DNA of 41,725 nt from Bacilli bacterium (GCA_017398945.1 JAFQES010000004.1:1-41725), one strand, 5' to 3'. Shown: positions 7,786 through 15,256, counted from the stretch's first letter. The notes: generated by a model from the sequence alone, not told the origin. A program made the numbers and translations.

Positions 7786-8460
7786 TAGCTTATTTTTAAT
7801 TGCCTTTTTTCTTTTTTCTTCTCTAATTTTTTTATTAGGATCTTTTGGAGGAATATAACTAGCTTTTTCCGCTTTATCTTTCACATTAACTAAATTAATC
7901 AATTTTACAATATTTTTAATAATTATAAACAAAGCAGGAACTACAACAACTAATAGCCATCCACTTTTTTGGGCTAAAAAGTATTGAACTCGCCCAAATT
8001 GAGGAATACGAAAAACAACTTTACCCAAAATATTTTCAAAGGTAACATAAGCGCCATCAGCAGTCATATTGTTATCACCCTTAGTCTTATACTGTAAAGT
8101 CCCATCTTCAGCAGGAATAATATCAATAACTCTATGAGTAATCGTCATCCCTTGAGATACAGTACTAGTTGATACAAAGGTAATTACATCTCCCTTTTTT
8201 ATTGTTTTTGGATCATCAACTCTTACATCAACAATAAGATCATATACATTTAAATTCGGTTTCATACTAGGACTTATTATTGTATACAAAGAAAACTTAG
8301 GTTCAAATTTTTCTCCTTTAGTTGCATAAAGCCTCGTCGCCACGCCAATATATAATAAAAATGCTGCTACACCAATAAGTAATACTAATATAGTTGTACT
8401 AAAAATTTTCGAAATAAGTTTTAGTGTTTGTCTTGGACCAGTATACGTTTCTCGTTTCAT
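7777..8460 (-). CDS. sipW: Signal peptidase I, SipW (ER) type
   Basis: This membrane serine protease removes signal peptides from exported proteins. From the ATG at 8460 (GAAGGGTG ribosome binding site) it has 227 residues. A membrane helix lies at about 20-40. The catalytic Ser is in ISPSMKP (S65). The general base is His in ITHRVID (H109) instead of the Lys of ordinary bacterial LepB enzymes, and the KGDNN motif follows (127-131). A second membrane helix lies at about 167-190, then a basic tail. The Ser-His arrangement defines the archaeal/ER class, which in Bacillus (SipW) matures TasA and TapA. The neighbouring TasA-like gene and the proteins at 23.7-26.4 kb carry matching signals, so they are the likely substrates. 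Confidence 0.92.
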   Translation of the reverse strand: MKRETYTGPRQTLKLISKIFSTTILVLLIGVAAFLLYIGVATRLYATKGEKFEPKFSLYTIISPSMKPNLNVYDLIVDVRVDDPKTIKKGDVITFVSTSTVSQGMTITHRVIDIIPAEDGTLQYKTKGDNNMTADGAYVTFENILGKVVFRIPQFGRVQYFLAQKSGWLLVVVVPALFIIIKNIVKLINLVNVKDKAEKASYIPPKDPNKKIREEKRKKAIKNKLKK

Positions 8461-8484
8461 ATAGCACCCTTCTATTCTAAAATT

Positions 8485-8513
8485 ATTATAATTTATCAAC
8501 ATTAAAAACACAA
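8485..8513 (-). promoter_or_regulatory. Promoter of sipW
   Basis: Minus strand: TTGTGT (8513-8508), 17-base spacer, TATAAT (8490-8485), about 25 bases before the start codon. Confidence 0.6.
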
Positions 8514-8544
8514 GGAAAATAAAACCTAAATTTTATTATTTACA

Positions 8545-8575
8545 TAAAAAAAGAATAATCCATTATTCTTTTTTA
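8545..8575. terminator. Bidirectional terminator hairpin
   Basis: AAAGAATAAT / ATTATTCTTT arms (10 pairs) around CC, with A-runs on the left and T-runs on the right. It serves the VanY fragment on the minus strand. Confidence 0.7.
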
Positions 8576-8606
8576 GTATTTATTGAAAATTTTTAAATAT
8601 ACCCTA

Positions 8607-8804
8607 TTATCTACTTCTTTTTCTTTGATGATATTCTTCTAAAGTAACAATACCATCGTCATGCATCTTTAACGCCACTTCTCTTCCAACATATCTAAAA
8701 TGCCAATATTCATCTTTAAAACCCGTAATATCCTGTGTTCCTTTTGGATACCTTAGAATAAAACCAAAACGCCAAGCATTTTGTAAAAGCAATATTCCTG
8801 ACAA
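8607..8804 (-). pseudogene. D-Ala-D-Ala carboxypeptidase (VanY family), C-terminal fragment
   Basis: Only 65 residues remain. They contain NAWRFGFILRYPKGTQDITGFKDEYWHFRYVGREVA in two conserved blocks: the WHFRYVG motif carries the last zinc-binding His of VanY/DacY-type peptidases, and FILRYPKG is the strand before it. The first part of the catalytic domain (SxHxxGxAxD and its zinc ligands) is missing, and the residues upstream of about 8795 do not resemble the family. No ribosome binding site precedes the TTG. The fragment is probably the remains of an enzyme that trimmed peptidoglycan stem peptides. Its terminator is still present at 8545-8575. Confidence 0.8.
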
Positions 8805-8805
8805 A

Positions 8806-8982
8806 GAATTTATTTCATTATATTTTGATGCCCTAACCCAAACTAATAAAGAAGATAAAATGAAAATGGCTTATAAAATATTTGACTATACCAAAAAAGA
8901 TATAAATTTAAATCCAAATGACTATCGAATTAGGGTTAAATCTAGAAATGATCCTACCAATATTAATTTAAGCAATAGATAA
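8806..8982 (+). pseudogene. 3' remnant of an unidentified gene on the opposite strand
   Basis: A plus-strand frame reads ISLYFDALTQTNKEDK and continues through MAYKIFDYTKKDINL to SRNDPTNINLSNR and a TAA at 8980-8982. It has no start with a convincing ribosome binding site; the only ATGs are internal (8860 and 8866), and upstream it runs antisense into the VanY fragment. A good terminator for this direction follows immediately, so it looks like a true gene end. The junction with the VanY remnant at about 8800 suggests a deletion that removed the beginnings of two facing genes. A 41-residue small protein starting at 8860 is an alternative. Confidence 0.45.
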
Positions 8983-9020
8983 AAAAAATGAACCAGAATT
9001 TAGACTTCTGATTCATTTTT
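8983..9020 (+). terminator. Terminator following the plus-strand remnant
   Basis: Arms AATGAA-c-CAGAA / TTCTG-a-TTCATT with a 7-base loop, followed by TTT-rich sequence. Confidence 0.65.
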
Positions 9021-9055
9021 ATTTAAAATTCGAATAAATCGAACAGATTTTATCA

Positions 9056-9130
9056 TGGTGCCGATTGTAAGAATCGAACTTACATTTAATCATTACGAGT
9101 GATTTGTTCTACCATTATACTAAATCGGCA
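9056..9130 (-). tRNA. tRNA-Thr (anticodon CGT)
   Basis: Minus-strand cloverleaf with acceptor arms TGCCGAT / ATCGGCA and an encoded CCA (9058-9056). The anticodon loop CTCGTAA between ATCA and TGAT gives anticodon CGT, which reads ACG. The T arm is GTAAG-TTCGATT-CTTAC. A TGATATAAT extended -10 box lies at 9144-9139, just upstream of the 5' end. Confidence 0.93.
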
Positions 9131-9161
9131 TCAAAAACATTATATCATAATTTTATTTCTT

Positions 9162-9239
9162 TTAACTATAATAATTTTTAATTGATAAATAAAAACTTAA
9201 TATTAATGATAATAATACGATTAAAAATATATAACTCAT
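9162..9239 (-). CDS. Very small hydrophobic membrane protein (25 residues)
   Basis: On the minus strand an ATG at 9239 with a GGTGA ribosome binding site (4-base spacing) opens a 25-codon frame ending in TAA. The product is a single hydrophobic helix, MSYIFLIVLLSLILSFYLSI, with a short polar end (KNYYS). A TATAAT box lies about 20 bases upstream of the ribosome binding site. The gene lies between tRNA-Thr and the divergent murE gene, in an interval that otherwise only holds promoters. Single-helix peptides of this kind can be regulators or small subunits of membrane complexes, or type I toxins. Nothing here decides which, and chance is possible at this AT content. Confidence 0.4.
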   Translation of the reverse strand: MSYIFLIVLLSLILSFYLSIKNYYS

Positions 9240-9302
9240 TTACTCACCATTCATTTTATTATATGAATAACTTTACTTCCAAAGTAAAATATTTGTCTAA
9301 TT

Positions 9303-9332
9303 TTATCATTAAATTAAAAGCTGTGGTATAAT
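9303..9332 (+). promoter_or_regulatory. Promoter of murE
   Basis: An extended -10 box (TGG-TATAAT, 9324-9332) with a weak TTATCA -35 at 18 bases, 23 bases before the ATG. An AAGGATG ribosome binding site follows. Confidence 0.65.
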
Positions 9333-9355
9333 ATTTTTATAAAGGATGTGTTTTA

Positions 9356-10720
9356 ATGTTAATTAAATACGAAAATGATTCTCGTAAAGTTACTAAAGGT
9401 CAAACTTTTGTAGCTATAGCTGGTCATACTGTTGATGGCCATGATTATATCGAAAGTGCTATTGCTAACGGCGCTGAAAGATTAATTATTAGTAAGCCAG
9501 GCGATTACCAAATCCCTTATGAATTGGTAGATGATACTGAAAAATATTTAAAAGAAGCTTTAGTAAAAGATTACTCATCTAATTTTAATGATTTAAATTT
9601 TATTGGTATAACCGGCACAAATGGTAAAACTACTTCATGTTATTTAATATATCAAATGTTAAAATGCTTAGGCGAAAAAGTTGCCTATATGGGAACGATT
9701 GGTTTTTATTATAATGACAAAAAAATTATTTTAAATAATACTACTCCTGATATTCTCACTTTTTATAAACTTCTTCTAGAAGCAAAAGAAAATGGTATTA
9801 AAACTATAGTTATGGAAGTTAGTTCTCACGCTTTATGCTTAGAAAGAATTGCTGGAATAAAATTCAAAGTTGCTGGATTTACTAACCTAACTGAAGATCA
9901 CTTAGATTTTCATAAAGATATGGACGATTATGCCAACGCTAAATTAAAAATAATTAATTATTTGGCTGATGATGCTATAATGTTAGTAAATAAAGATGAT
10001 AAAACTCACGAAAAATTCAAAGCAATTTATCCTTGCTTAACTTACGGAATCACTAATGCTGATTATAATGTTACAAAACACGATATAACTCCTAGTAAAA
10101 CTAATTTAAAATTTGTATATCAAAATAATGAATATGAAGTAACAACAAACTTAACAAGCAAATTTAATGTTTATAATTATATTCTAGCACTATCTATAGT
10201 AAATCAATTAGGATTTACTATCGATGATATTATAAAAATAACTAAAGACATTTATCCTCCAAAAGGAAGATGTGAAACATATGAAGTAAATAATGGATAT
10301 GCCGTTATTGATTATGCTCACACCCCTGATGCAGTGGAAAAAGTAATTGAAGCCTACACATTATTAAAGAAAAACAAACTTATTACAATAGTTGGATGTG
10401 GCGGAGATCGTGATAACAAAAAACGTCCAATTATGGGTAACATTGCTACCAAGTTATCCGACTATGTAATCTTTACAAATGATAATCCTCGTACCGAAGA
10501 TCCTAAAAAGATAATGCAAGATATTATAACTGGTGTTAATAAAACAAATTATGAAATCATCTTCGATCGTAAAGAAGCCATTGCTAAAGCGATCTCTAAA
10601 TTAGAAAAAGAAGATATTTTATTAATCTTAGGAAAAGGCCATGAAGATTATCAAATTATTGGCCACGAAAAAATCCACTTAGATGATAGCGAAGAAGTTA
10701 AAAAACATATAAAAAAGTAA
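9356..10720 (+). CDS. murE: UDP-N-acetylmuramyl-tripeptide synthetase MurE, DAP type
   Basis: MurE adds the third amino acid to UDP-MurNAc-L-Ala-D-Glu in the cytoplasm during peptidoglycan synthesis, using ATP. The 454 residues begin directly with the substrate-binding N-domain (DSRKVTKGQTFVAIAG). The ATP loop is GITGTNGKTT (84-93). The carbamylated Lys is expected at K196 in YANAKLKI. The C-terminal domain carries DNPRTEDP (376-383). The DNPR tetrad is the meso-diaminopimelate signature; lysine-adding enzymes have different residues there. This suggests a DAP-type cell wall. It is a single-gene unit facing the DUF368 operon, and the two share a bidirectional terminator. Confidence 0.95.
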   Translation: MLIKYENDSRKVTKGQTFVAIAGHTVDGHDYIESAIANGAERLIISKPGDYQIPYELVDDTEKYLKEALVKDYSSNFNDLNFIGITGTNGKTTSCYLIYQMLKCLGEKVAYMGTIGFYYNDKKIILNNTTPDILTFYKLLLEAKENGIKTIVMEVSSHALCLERIAGIKFKVAGFTNLTEDHLDFHKDMDDYANAKLKIINYLADDAIMLVNKDDKTHEKFKAIYPCLTYGITNADYNVTKHDITPSKTNLKFVYQNNEYEVTTNLTSKFNVYNYILALSIVNQLGFTIDDIIKITKDIYPPKGRCETYEVNNGYAVIDYAHTPDAVEKVIEAYTLLKKNKLITIVGCGGDRDNKKRPIMGNIATKLSDYVIFTNDNPRTEDPKKIMQDIITGVNKTNYEIIFDRKEAIAKAISKLEKEDILLILGKGHEDYQIIGHEKIHLDDSEEVKKHIKK

Positions 10721-10749
10721 TAGATTAAAATTTATTCTATTACTTTTTT
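10711..10749. terminator. Bidirectional terminator between murE and the DUF368 gene
   Basis: Arms AAAAAAGTAATAGA / TCTATTACTTTTTT (14 pairs) around an 11-base loop. The murE stop codon is in the left arm and the DUF368 stop codon lies in the loop. Confidence 0.85.
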
Positions 10750-11559
10750 GTTGCTTAAATAAGCAGTTAAAATTGTTGATACAATAAATAATACTAACGA
10801 TAACAACAATCTATCATTTCCAAAGCCAGGAAATACATAAATTAATGATCCTAAAACAAAACCAAATATTGCACTATAAGTCTTACTATAATGTCGTTTT
10901 ATTAAATAATTAATAATTACAAATAAAATTATTGCGCTAACTATAAAACTAATTCCAAAAGGAACTAATATCACTAAGTGATCCATTGTTATACTAGTTA
11001 CATTAGCAACCATATCAATTAAATAATCATACATTCCTATTAACATCAATAAAGCAGTACCACTTATACCTGGAACAATCTTACCACTAGCATATAAAAA
11101 TCCCGCAATTATTAATCCCAGATAAGGAATATTTCCCATTATAATATTTTCTTCGATAGAATAATTGACAAAATATTTTTCAATACAGAATAATCCTACA
11201 CAAAGAAGGATAGCTATTATCATTATTCTAAAATCAATTTTAGTACCTTTTTCTTTTTTTATTGATTGATATAAGGCTGGCACTCCTCCGATAATAAGTC
11301 CCATGAAAGCATATTTTACTGGGTATTCATAATATGTAAGTAAATAATTAAGTAACTTACTAAACAATAAGATTCCAATTACAATTCCCGCTCCTAAGGT
11401 TAATATAAATATTGCATTATTTTTTTTATCCTTAAAAAAACTTGTAATACTATTAATCATCTTATCATAAATTCCTAACATTACCGCCAAAGTACCGCCA
11501 CTAACTCCTGGAATAATAAAAGCTAAGCCAATAATTATTCCATAAATAAAGTTTCTCAT
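10732..11559 (-). CDS. DUF368 membrane protein, probable undecaprenyl phosphate translocase
   Basis: The protein has 275 residues with about seven or eight membrane helices. It opens with the DUF368 signature IIIGLAFIIPGVSGGTLAVMLGIYD and repeats a related motif in the second half (GKIVPGISGTALLMLIGMYDYLI at about 160-180), giving the internal duplication seen in the family. DUF368 members (PopT) have been shown in other bacteria to return undecaprenyl phosphate, the lipid carrier for wall polymers, to the inner face of the membrane. The ATG overlaps the stop of the acyl-CoA synthetase gene by one base, so it is the last gene of a three-gene operon. Confidence 0.85.
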   Translation of the reverse strand: MRNFIYGIIIGLAFIIPGVSGGTLAVMLGIYDKMINSITSFFKDKKNNAIFILTLGAGIVIGILLFSKLLNYLLTYYEYPVKYAFMGLIIGGVPALYQSIKKEKGTKIDFRIMIIAILLCVGLFCIEKYFVNYSIEENIIMGNIPYLGLIIAGFLYASGKIVPGISGTALLMLIGMYDYLIDMVANVTSITMDHLVILVPFGISFIVSAIILFVIINYLIKRHYSKTYSAIFGFVLGSLIYVFPGFGNDRLLLSLVLFIVSTILTAYLSNKKVIE

Positions 11560-13304
11560 TAATCTTCCCCTATTTTCTTATTTCTTTCCTCTTCTTCTAA
11601 AACAGAATAAGCAACTTTTCCTACCGACGTTTTTGGTAAAGCTTTTCTAAATTCATATTCATAAGGAAGAGCATACCTCGAAATATTTTTCTCACACAGC
11701 TTTTTTATTTCTTTTTTTATTTCTGCTGTAGGTTTAATGCCTTCTTTTAAAACAATAAAAGCTTTAGCTACTTGGGTTTTATATGGATGAGCTACTCCAA
11801 TAACTGTCGTAGTCAATACATCTGGATGAGTGTTAATAACATTTTCAATATGCGAAGGATAAATATTATATCCTGACGAAATAATAACTCTTTTTAAACG
11901 TTGTTTAAAGAAAATAAAACCATGTTCATCCATAGAGCCTAAATCTCCTGTATGTAACCACACTTTTTTATCTTTATGAGTTCTCAAAACTTGGAATGTT
12001 TCTTCTGGGTTATCCACATATTTCATCATAACAGTAGGACCTGATATACATATCTCCCCATCTTCATTAACATTAGCTCTTTCATGAGTACCTATTTTGA
12101 CTATTTTATACTCAATGTCTGGAAAAGGAATCCCTATAGTTCCTTCTTTATAAATATCGCTTGGTGTTAAACATGTTGCTCCAGCCGATTCGGTAAGACC
12201 ATATCCTTGTCTTACACTGGCATTACAACCATAATAAGATAAAAATGCATCAACCTTTTTCTTTAACTCACTATTCATGTAATCTCCACCTGATATAATA
12301 CACTTTATGCAGCTTAAATCATTTTTAGCAAACTTATTACGCATTAAAGATTCAAATAAAGCAGGAACTCCAACCAAAAAACTTGGACGATATTTTTTAA
12401 TTAAATTGGCAAAGTCTTTAAAGCTGAACGCAGGAATCAAAATACACTTGATACCTACATATAAAGGTGTATGAATACCTACACTTAAACCAAATCCATG
12501 AAATATTGGCATTATGGCTAAGATAGAAGTATTTTCATAATCAGATAAAACCATCATTTTAGCTTGCATCGCTAACGCATTAAAATTAAGATTTGAAAGT
12601 AGCACCCCCTTAGGTCGACCAGTTGTTCCTCCCGTAAATAACATTACAGCCGCATCAGAAGCTTTCCTATGCGCTTCATATTTCCCTTTATAGAAATTAG
12701 AAGATTTTAAGAAAGTTTTCCATGAAGTAACATCTTCACCATAAGGAATATTTACTTTTCTTCCTTCTTTTAACCAATATAAAGAACTCATAACTATTTT
12801 AAATTCTTCAGCAGCGCTAGCCACAATTATTTTTTCTAGTTTAGTATTTTTCTTTATATTATATATTTTTTCAAAAGCAACATCTAGTGTAATAGCAATT
12901 TTAGATTTAGATAATTTCAAATAAAATTCTAACTCTTTCTCACTTGATAATGGATGAACCATACAAGCAATAGCCCCAATCATATTAACCGCATAAAAAG
13001 ATATTATACCTTCTGGTGTATTAGGCATTATAATTGTAACACGATCATTTTTTTCTACACCATAACTTTTTAAAGCTTTTGCTACTGCTTCGATTTTCAA
13101 AATAAAATCTCTATAATTAGTTTTATATCCAAAATATTCATATGCTATTTGTTCTGGTCTTTTTAAAGCAGTTTCCTTAATTAAGTCAACTATTGATATA
13201 TTTGGATATTCTAAAGTAGCAGGAACATCTTTATAAAATTCCAACCATGGTCTATTTCTTAATATTTTCTTATTTAGTTTCTTTGTTTTCATAAATTTTT
13301 TCAC
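11559..13304 (-). CDS. AMP-forming acyl-CoA synthetase / acyl-activating enzyme
   Basis: This enzyme activates a carboxylic acid as an acyl-adenylate, usually then as a CoA thioester. In its 581 residues the phosphate loop is FTGGTTGRPKGV (223-234), followed by the aromatic motif GYGLTES, the ATP-ribose Asp in WLHTGDLG, the hinge FKQRLKRVI, and the C-terminal catalytic Lys in KTSVGKVAY. These features resemble long-chain fatty acid-CoA ligases. The exact substrate is not readable. The frame starts at GTG 13304, overlapping the upstream gene by 35 bases; an ATG at 13292 is an alternative start. Neither has an ideal ribosome binding site, which fits translational coupling to the acyltransferase-like gene. 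Confidence 0.9.
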   Translation of the reverse strand: MKKFMKTKKLNKKILRNRPWLEFYKDVPATLEYPNISIVDLIKETALKRPEQIAYEYFGYKTNYRDFILKIEAVAKALKSYGVEKNDRVTIIMPNTPEGIISFYAVNMIGAIACMVHPLSSEKELEFYLKLSKSKIAITLDVAFEKIYNIKKNTKLEKIIVASAAEEFKIVMSSLYWLKEGRKVNIPYGEDVTSWKTFLKSSNFYKGKYEAHRKASDAAVMLFTGGTTGRPKGVLLSNLNFNALAMQAKMMVLSDYENTSILAIMPIFHGFGLSVGIHTPLYVGIKCILIPAFSFKDFANLIKKYRPSFLVGVPALFESLMRNKFAKNDLSCIKCIISGGDYMNSELKKKVDAFLSYYGCNASVRQGYGLTESAGATCLTPSDIYKEGTIGIPFPDIEYKIVKIGTHERANVNEDGEICISGPTVMMKYVDNPEETFQVLRTHKDKKVWLHTGDLGSMDEHGFIFFKQRLKRVIISSGYNIYPSHIENVINTHPDVLTTTVIGVAHPYKTQVAKAFIVLKEGIKPTAEIKKEIKKLCEKNISRYALPYEYEFRKALPKTSVGKVAYSVLEEEERNKKIGED

Positions 13305-14154
13305 TTGCCTTAGTTTCTAATAATTCTGGATTTTCTAAAATATATTGTAATAATTGAATTGATTTAGCAAAATAAAGACCATCAGCTATACGCTCATCAC
13401 AATTAATTCCAAACTCACACACATCACGAATAACTTCTTTACCCTTTTCATCAATCACTTTTTCTTTATGAATTGGTCCCATTGTAGCTAACATTGAACT
13501 AGTACCAAAATTAGTAATATTATGATAAATAGATCCACATTTAATACTTCCCAAATTTGAAACAATAGCTGAACTATAATAAATATTATCATTAACCATA
13601 CTAGCAGGCAACCACCCATGACGATCTAATATTTTTACTATTCCTACAACAAATATTCTAATTAACTTAGGAAGTTTTCCAACTATATCAATTAAATTGT
13701 TAGTATCACTTTTGGTATTGGTTCTAATCTTATTAACCTTTTTAGATATTAAATCACTTATCGTCATAAGATTATCATTTTCTTTTATAGGTAAAACACA
13801 TAATAATTCTTGCGCATTATCTTTAAACTCTGTCTTAGCTACAAAAGCAATTTTAACATCGTTATGTTCATAATAAGTTCTATTAGTTATAAATCTATTT
13901 AAATAAGGACGATTATAAAATAGCTTCCCAATAGCAGTTACAAAAGCATGAAAATAAGTAATGTGCTTATCCGGGTTATTTTTTTTAAGTTTCTCCATAT
14001 ACTTTATTAGATTAGTTACATCAATTTTTTGATTAATGTAAACATCTGAATCACATCTATTAGGTTTTAAATCAACCATTATATTATGCATACCATCAAG
14101 ATTACGAACTTTTTTAGCATCTTTTCTATCACCAAATCTACGTTTATTTTTCAT
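13270..14154 (-). CDS. 2-oxoacid dehydrogenase E2-type acyltransferase-like protein, catalytic His replaced
   Basis: The 294 residues resemble the catalytic domain of E2 acyltransferases and the CAT fold, without lipoyl or E1/E3-binding domains. Visible landmarks are YFHAFVTAIGKLFYNRPYLNRFI (about 67-90), YSSAIVSNLGSIKCGSIYHNITNFGTSSM (193-221) and the end motif INCDERIADGLYFA. In active E2 enzymes that last motif is DHRxxDG and the His is the catalytic base; here it is DERIADG (253-259), with Glu in place of His. The enzyme may therefore be inactive, use another base, or serve as a binding protein. It is the first gene of the operon with the acyl-CoA synthetase and DUF368 genes, so an acyl-CoA donor from the next gene is a reasonable but unproven substrate. 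Confidence 0.75.
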   Translation of the reverse strand: MKNKRRFGDRKDAKKVRNLDGMHNIMVDLKPNRCDSDVYINQKIDVTNLIKYMEKLKKNNPDKHITYFHAFVTAIGKLFYNRPYLNRFITNRTYYEHNDVKIAFVAKTEFKDNAQELLCVLPIKENDNLMTISDLISKKVNKIRTNTKSDTNNLIDIVGKLPKLIRIFVVGIVKILDRHGWLPASMVNDNIYYSSAIVSNLGSIKCGSIYHNITNFGTSSMLATMGPIHKEKVIDEKGKEVIRDVCEFGINCDERIADGLYFAKSIQLLQYILENPELLETKASEKIYENKETK

Positions 14155-14212
14155 ATATACCTCACTATCAAAAGTTTATCATACAATATAATCCATTGTC
14201 CATTATTATTTC

Positions 14213-14241
14213 TTGACAAAAAGCCTAAAATAGATTAGAAT
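14213..14241 (+). promoter_or_regulatory. Strong sigma-A-type promoter of the Cys-repeat surface protein
   Basis: TTGACA (14213-14218), 17-base spacer, TAGAAT (14236-14241). The start codon is 26 bases downstream with an AAAGGG ribosome binding site. Confidence 0.75.
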
Positions 14242-14267
14242 ACTTCCTTGACGAAAGGGTTGAGTTT

Positions 14268-15122
14268 ATGAAAAAACTTATATTTATAATCATTACTGCT
14301 TTAATTTTATTTATACCTACAATGACTATGGCAACTACTAGAACTTTAACACCATGCGATGACCCAATCATTGACGAAAGCGGTAGAAAAGTTAAAACTT
14401 GTTATTTAGATTTGGAAATATCTGGAAACTCTAGTTTTCAAACGGTTTCCGGGACGCTTACCTTAACTAATACTACTTATAAATCTGAACCTGAAACTAC
14501 AGATTCAAGAGTTAAAATGATTAAAAATGGTAATAATTTTATTTTTACTACTACCTCTCCAATAAAAAATGAAACAATTAGATTAGCAAAATTTACTATT
14601 TACTTTGCTACAAATGGAAAAGAATGTACAGCTGTTTGGAATCCAAGTGACTATACAACTTATTATTGCGAACATAAAAATGGTTACTATTATGACTTAA
14701 ATGGTAACATTGTAAGCGAAAATGAATATAATAAACAATGTAACAGCCATTCATGCGAAATTATTGATGGCACATATTATGATAAGAATAATAATATAGT
14801 ATCAAAAGAAGAATATGAAAAACAATGTACTACTCCAAGTTGTAAAATAATAGATGGTATTTACTATGACAAAAGTGGAAAAGCCGTTACTGAAGTTGAA
14901 TACGATAAACAATGTAACGTTCATTATTGTAAAATATTAGACGGAACCTACTTTGGAAATAACGGAAGTATTGTTAGTAAAGCTGTATGGGAAAGCCAAT
15001 GTCAAGTTGCTTCCCCTGATACAGGCGGTTTCTTCTCAATTTGGACAGCATTAATTGGCAGCGTTTTATTAATATTAATTTCAGTGGTTTTGAAAAAAAT
15101 CAATAAAGTTAAAAAAATATAG
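14268..15122 (+). CDS. Secreted surface protein with four 29-residue Cys-bounded repeats and LPXTG-like tail
   Basis: The protein has 284 residues. A signal peptide (1-22, ending MTMA) is followed by an N-terminal domain of about 100 residues with beta character. Four repeats of exactly 29 residues then follow, each bounded by Cys: C134-C158, C163-C187, C192-C216, C221-C245. The repeat core is C-x-(I/H)-x-(D/N)-G-x-Y-Y-D-x-x-G-x-(I/A)-V-(S/T)-x-x-E-Y-x-x-Q-C; the last copy is more divergent (YFGNNG, AVWESQC). The C-terminus has SPDTGG (249-254), a hydrophobic helix and a KKINKVKK tail, the layout of a sortase substrate with a non-canonical motif. It is a stand-alone gene with its own strong promoter. 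Function unknown; adhesion or ligand binding is a guess from the layout. Confidence 0.75.
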   Translation: MKKLIFIIITALILFIPTMTMATTRTLTPCDDPIIDESGRKVKTCYLDLEISGNSSFQTVSGTLTLTNTTYKSEPETTDSRVKMIKNGNNFIFTTTSPIKNETIRLAKFTIYFATNGKECTAVWNPSDYTTYYCEHKNGYYYDLNGNIVSENEYNKQCNSHSCEIIDGTYYDKNNNIVSKEEYEKQCTTPSCKIIDGIYYDKSGKAVTEVEYDKQCNVHYCKILDGTYFGNNGSIVSKAVWESQCQVASPDTGGFFSIWTALIGSVLLILISVVLKKINKVKKI

Positions 15123-15151
15123 TTGATTTTTTTAGACAATGTTGATATAAT
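15123..15151 (+). promoter_or_regulatory. Promoter of tRNA-Gly
   Basis: TTGATT (15123-15128), 17-base spacer, TATAAT (15146-15151), with the tRNA starting 17 bases after the -10 box. The region also holds an imperfect inverted repeat (AGACAAT ... ATTGTCT). Confidence 0.7.
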
Positions 15152-15168
15152 TAATATTGTCTACAGAT

Positions 15169-15242
15169 GCGGGTGTAGTTTAATGGTAGAGCTTCAGCCT
15201 TCCAAGCTGATAACGTGGGTTCGATTCCCATCACCCGCTCCA
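15169..15242 (+). tRNA. tRNA-Gly (anticodon TCC)
   Basis: Acceptor arms GCGGGTG / CACCCGC, discriminator T, encoded CCA (15240-15242). The anticodon loop CTTCCAA between TCAGC and GCTGA gives TCC. The T arm GTGGG-TTCGATT-CCCAT is present. Confidence 0.96.
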
Positions 15243-15256
15243 TTTAAAAAATTAAG

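Noticed and set aside
15129-15168. Inverted repeat AGACAAT/ATTGTCT before tRNA-Gly as a terminator of the 14268 gene
   Set aside because: The repeat is imperfect, overlaps a good promoter and has no T-run, so it is listed only as part of the promoter region.
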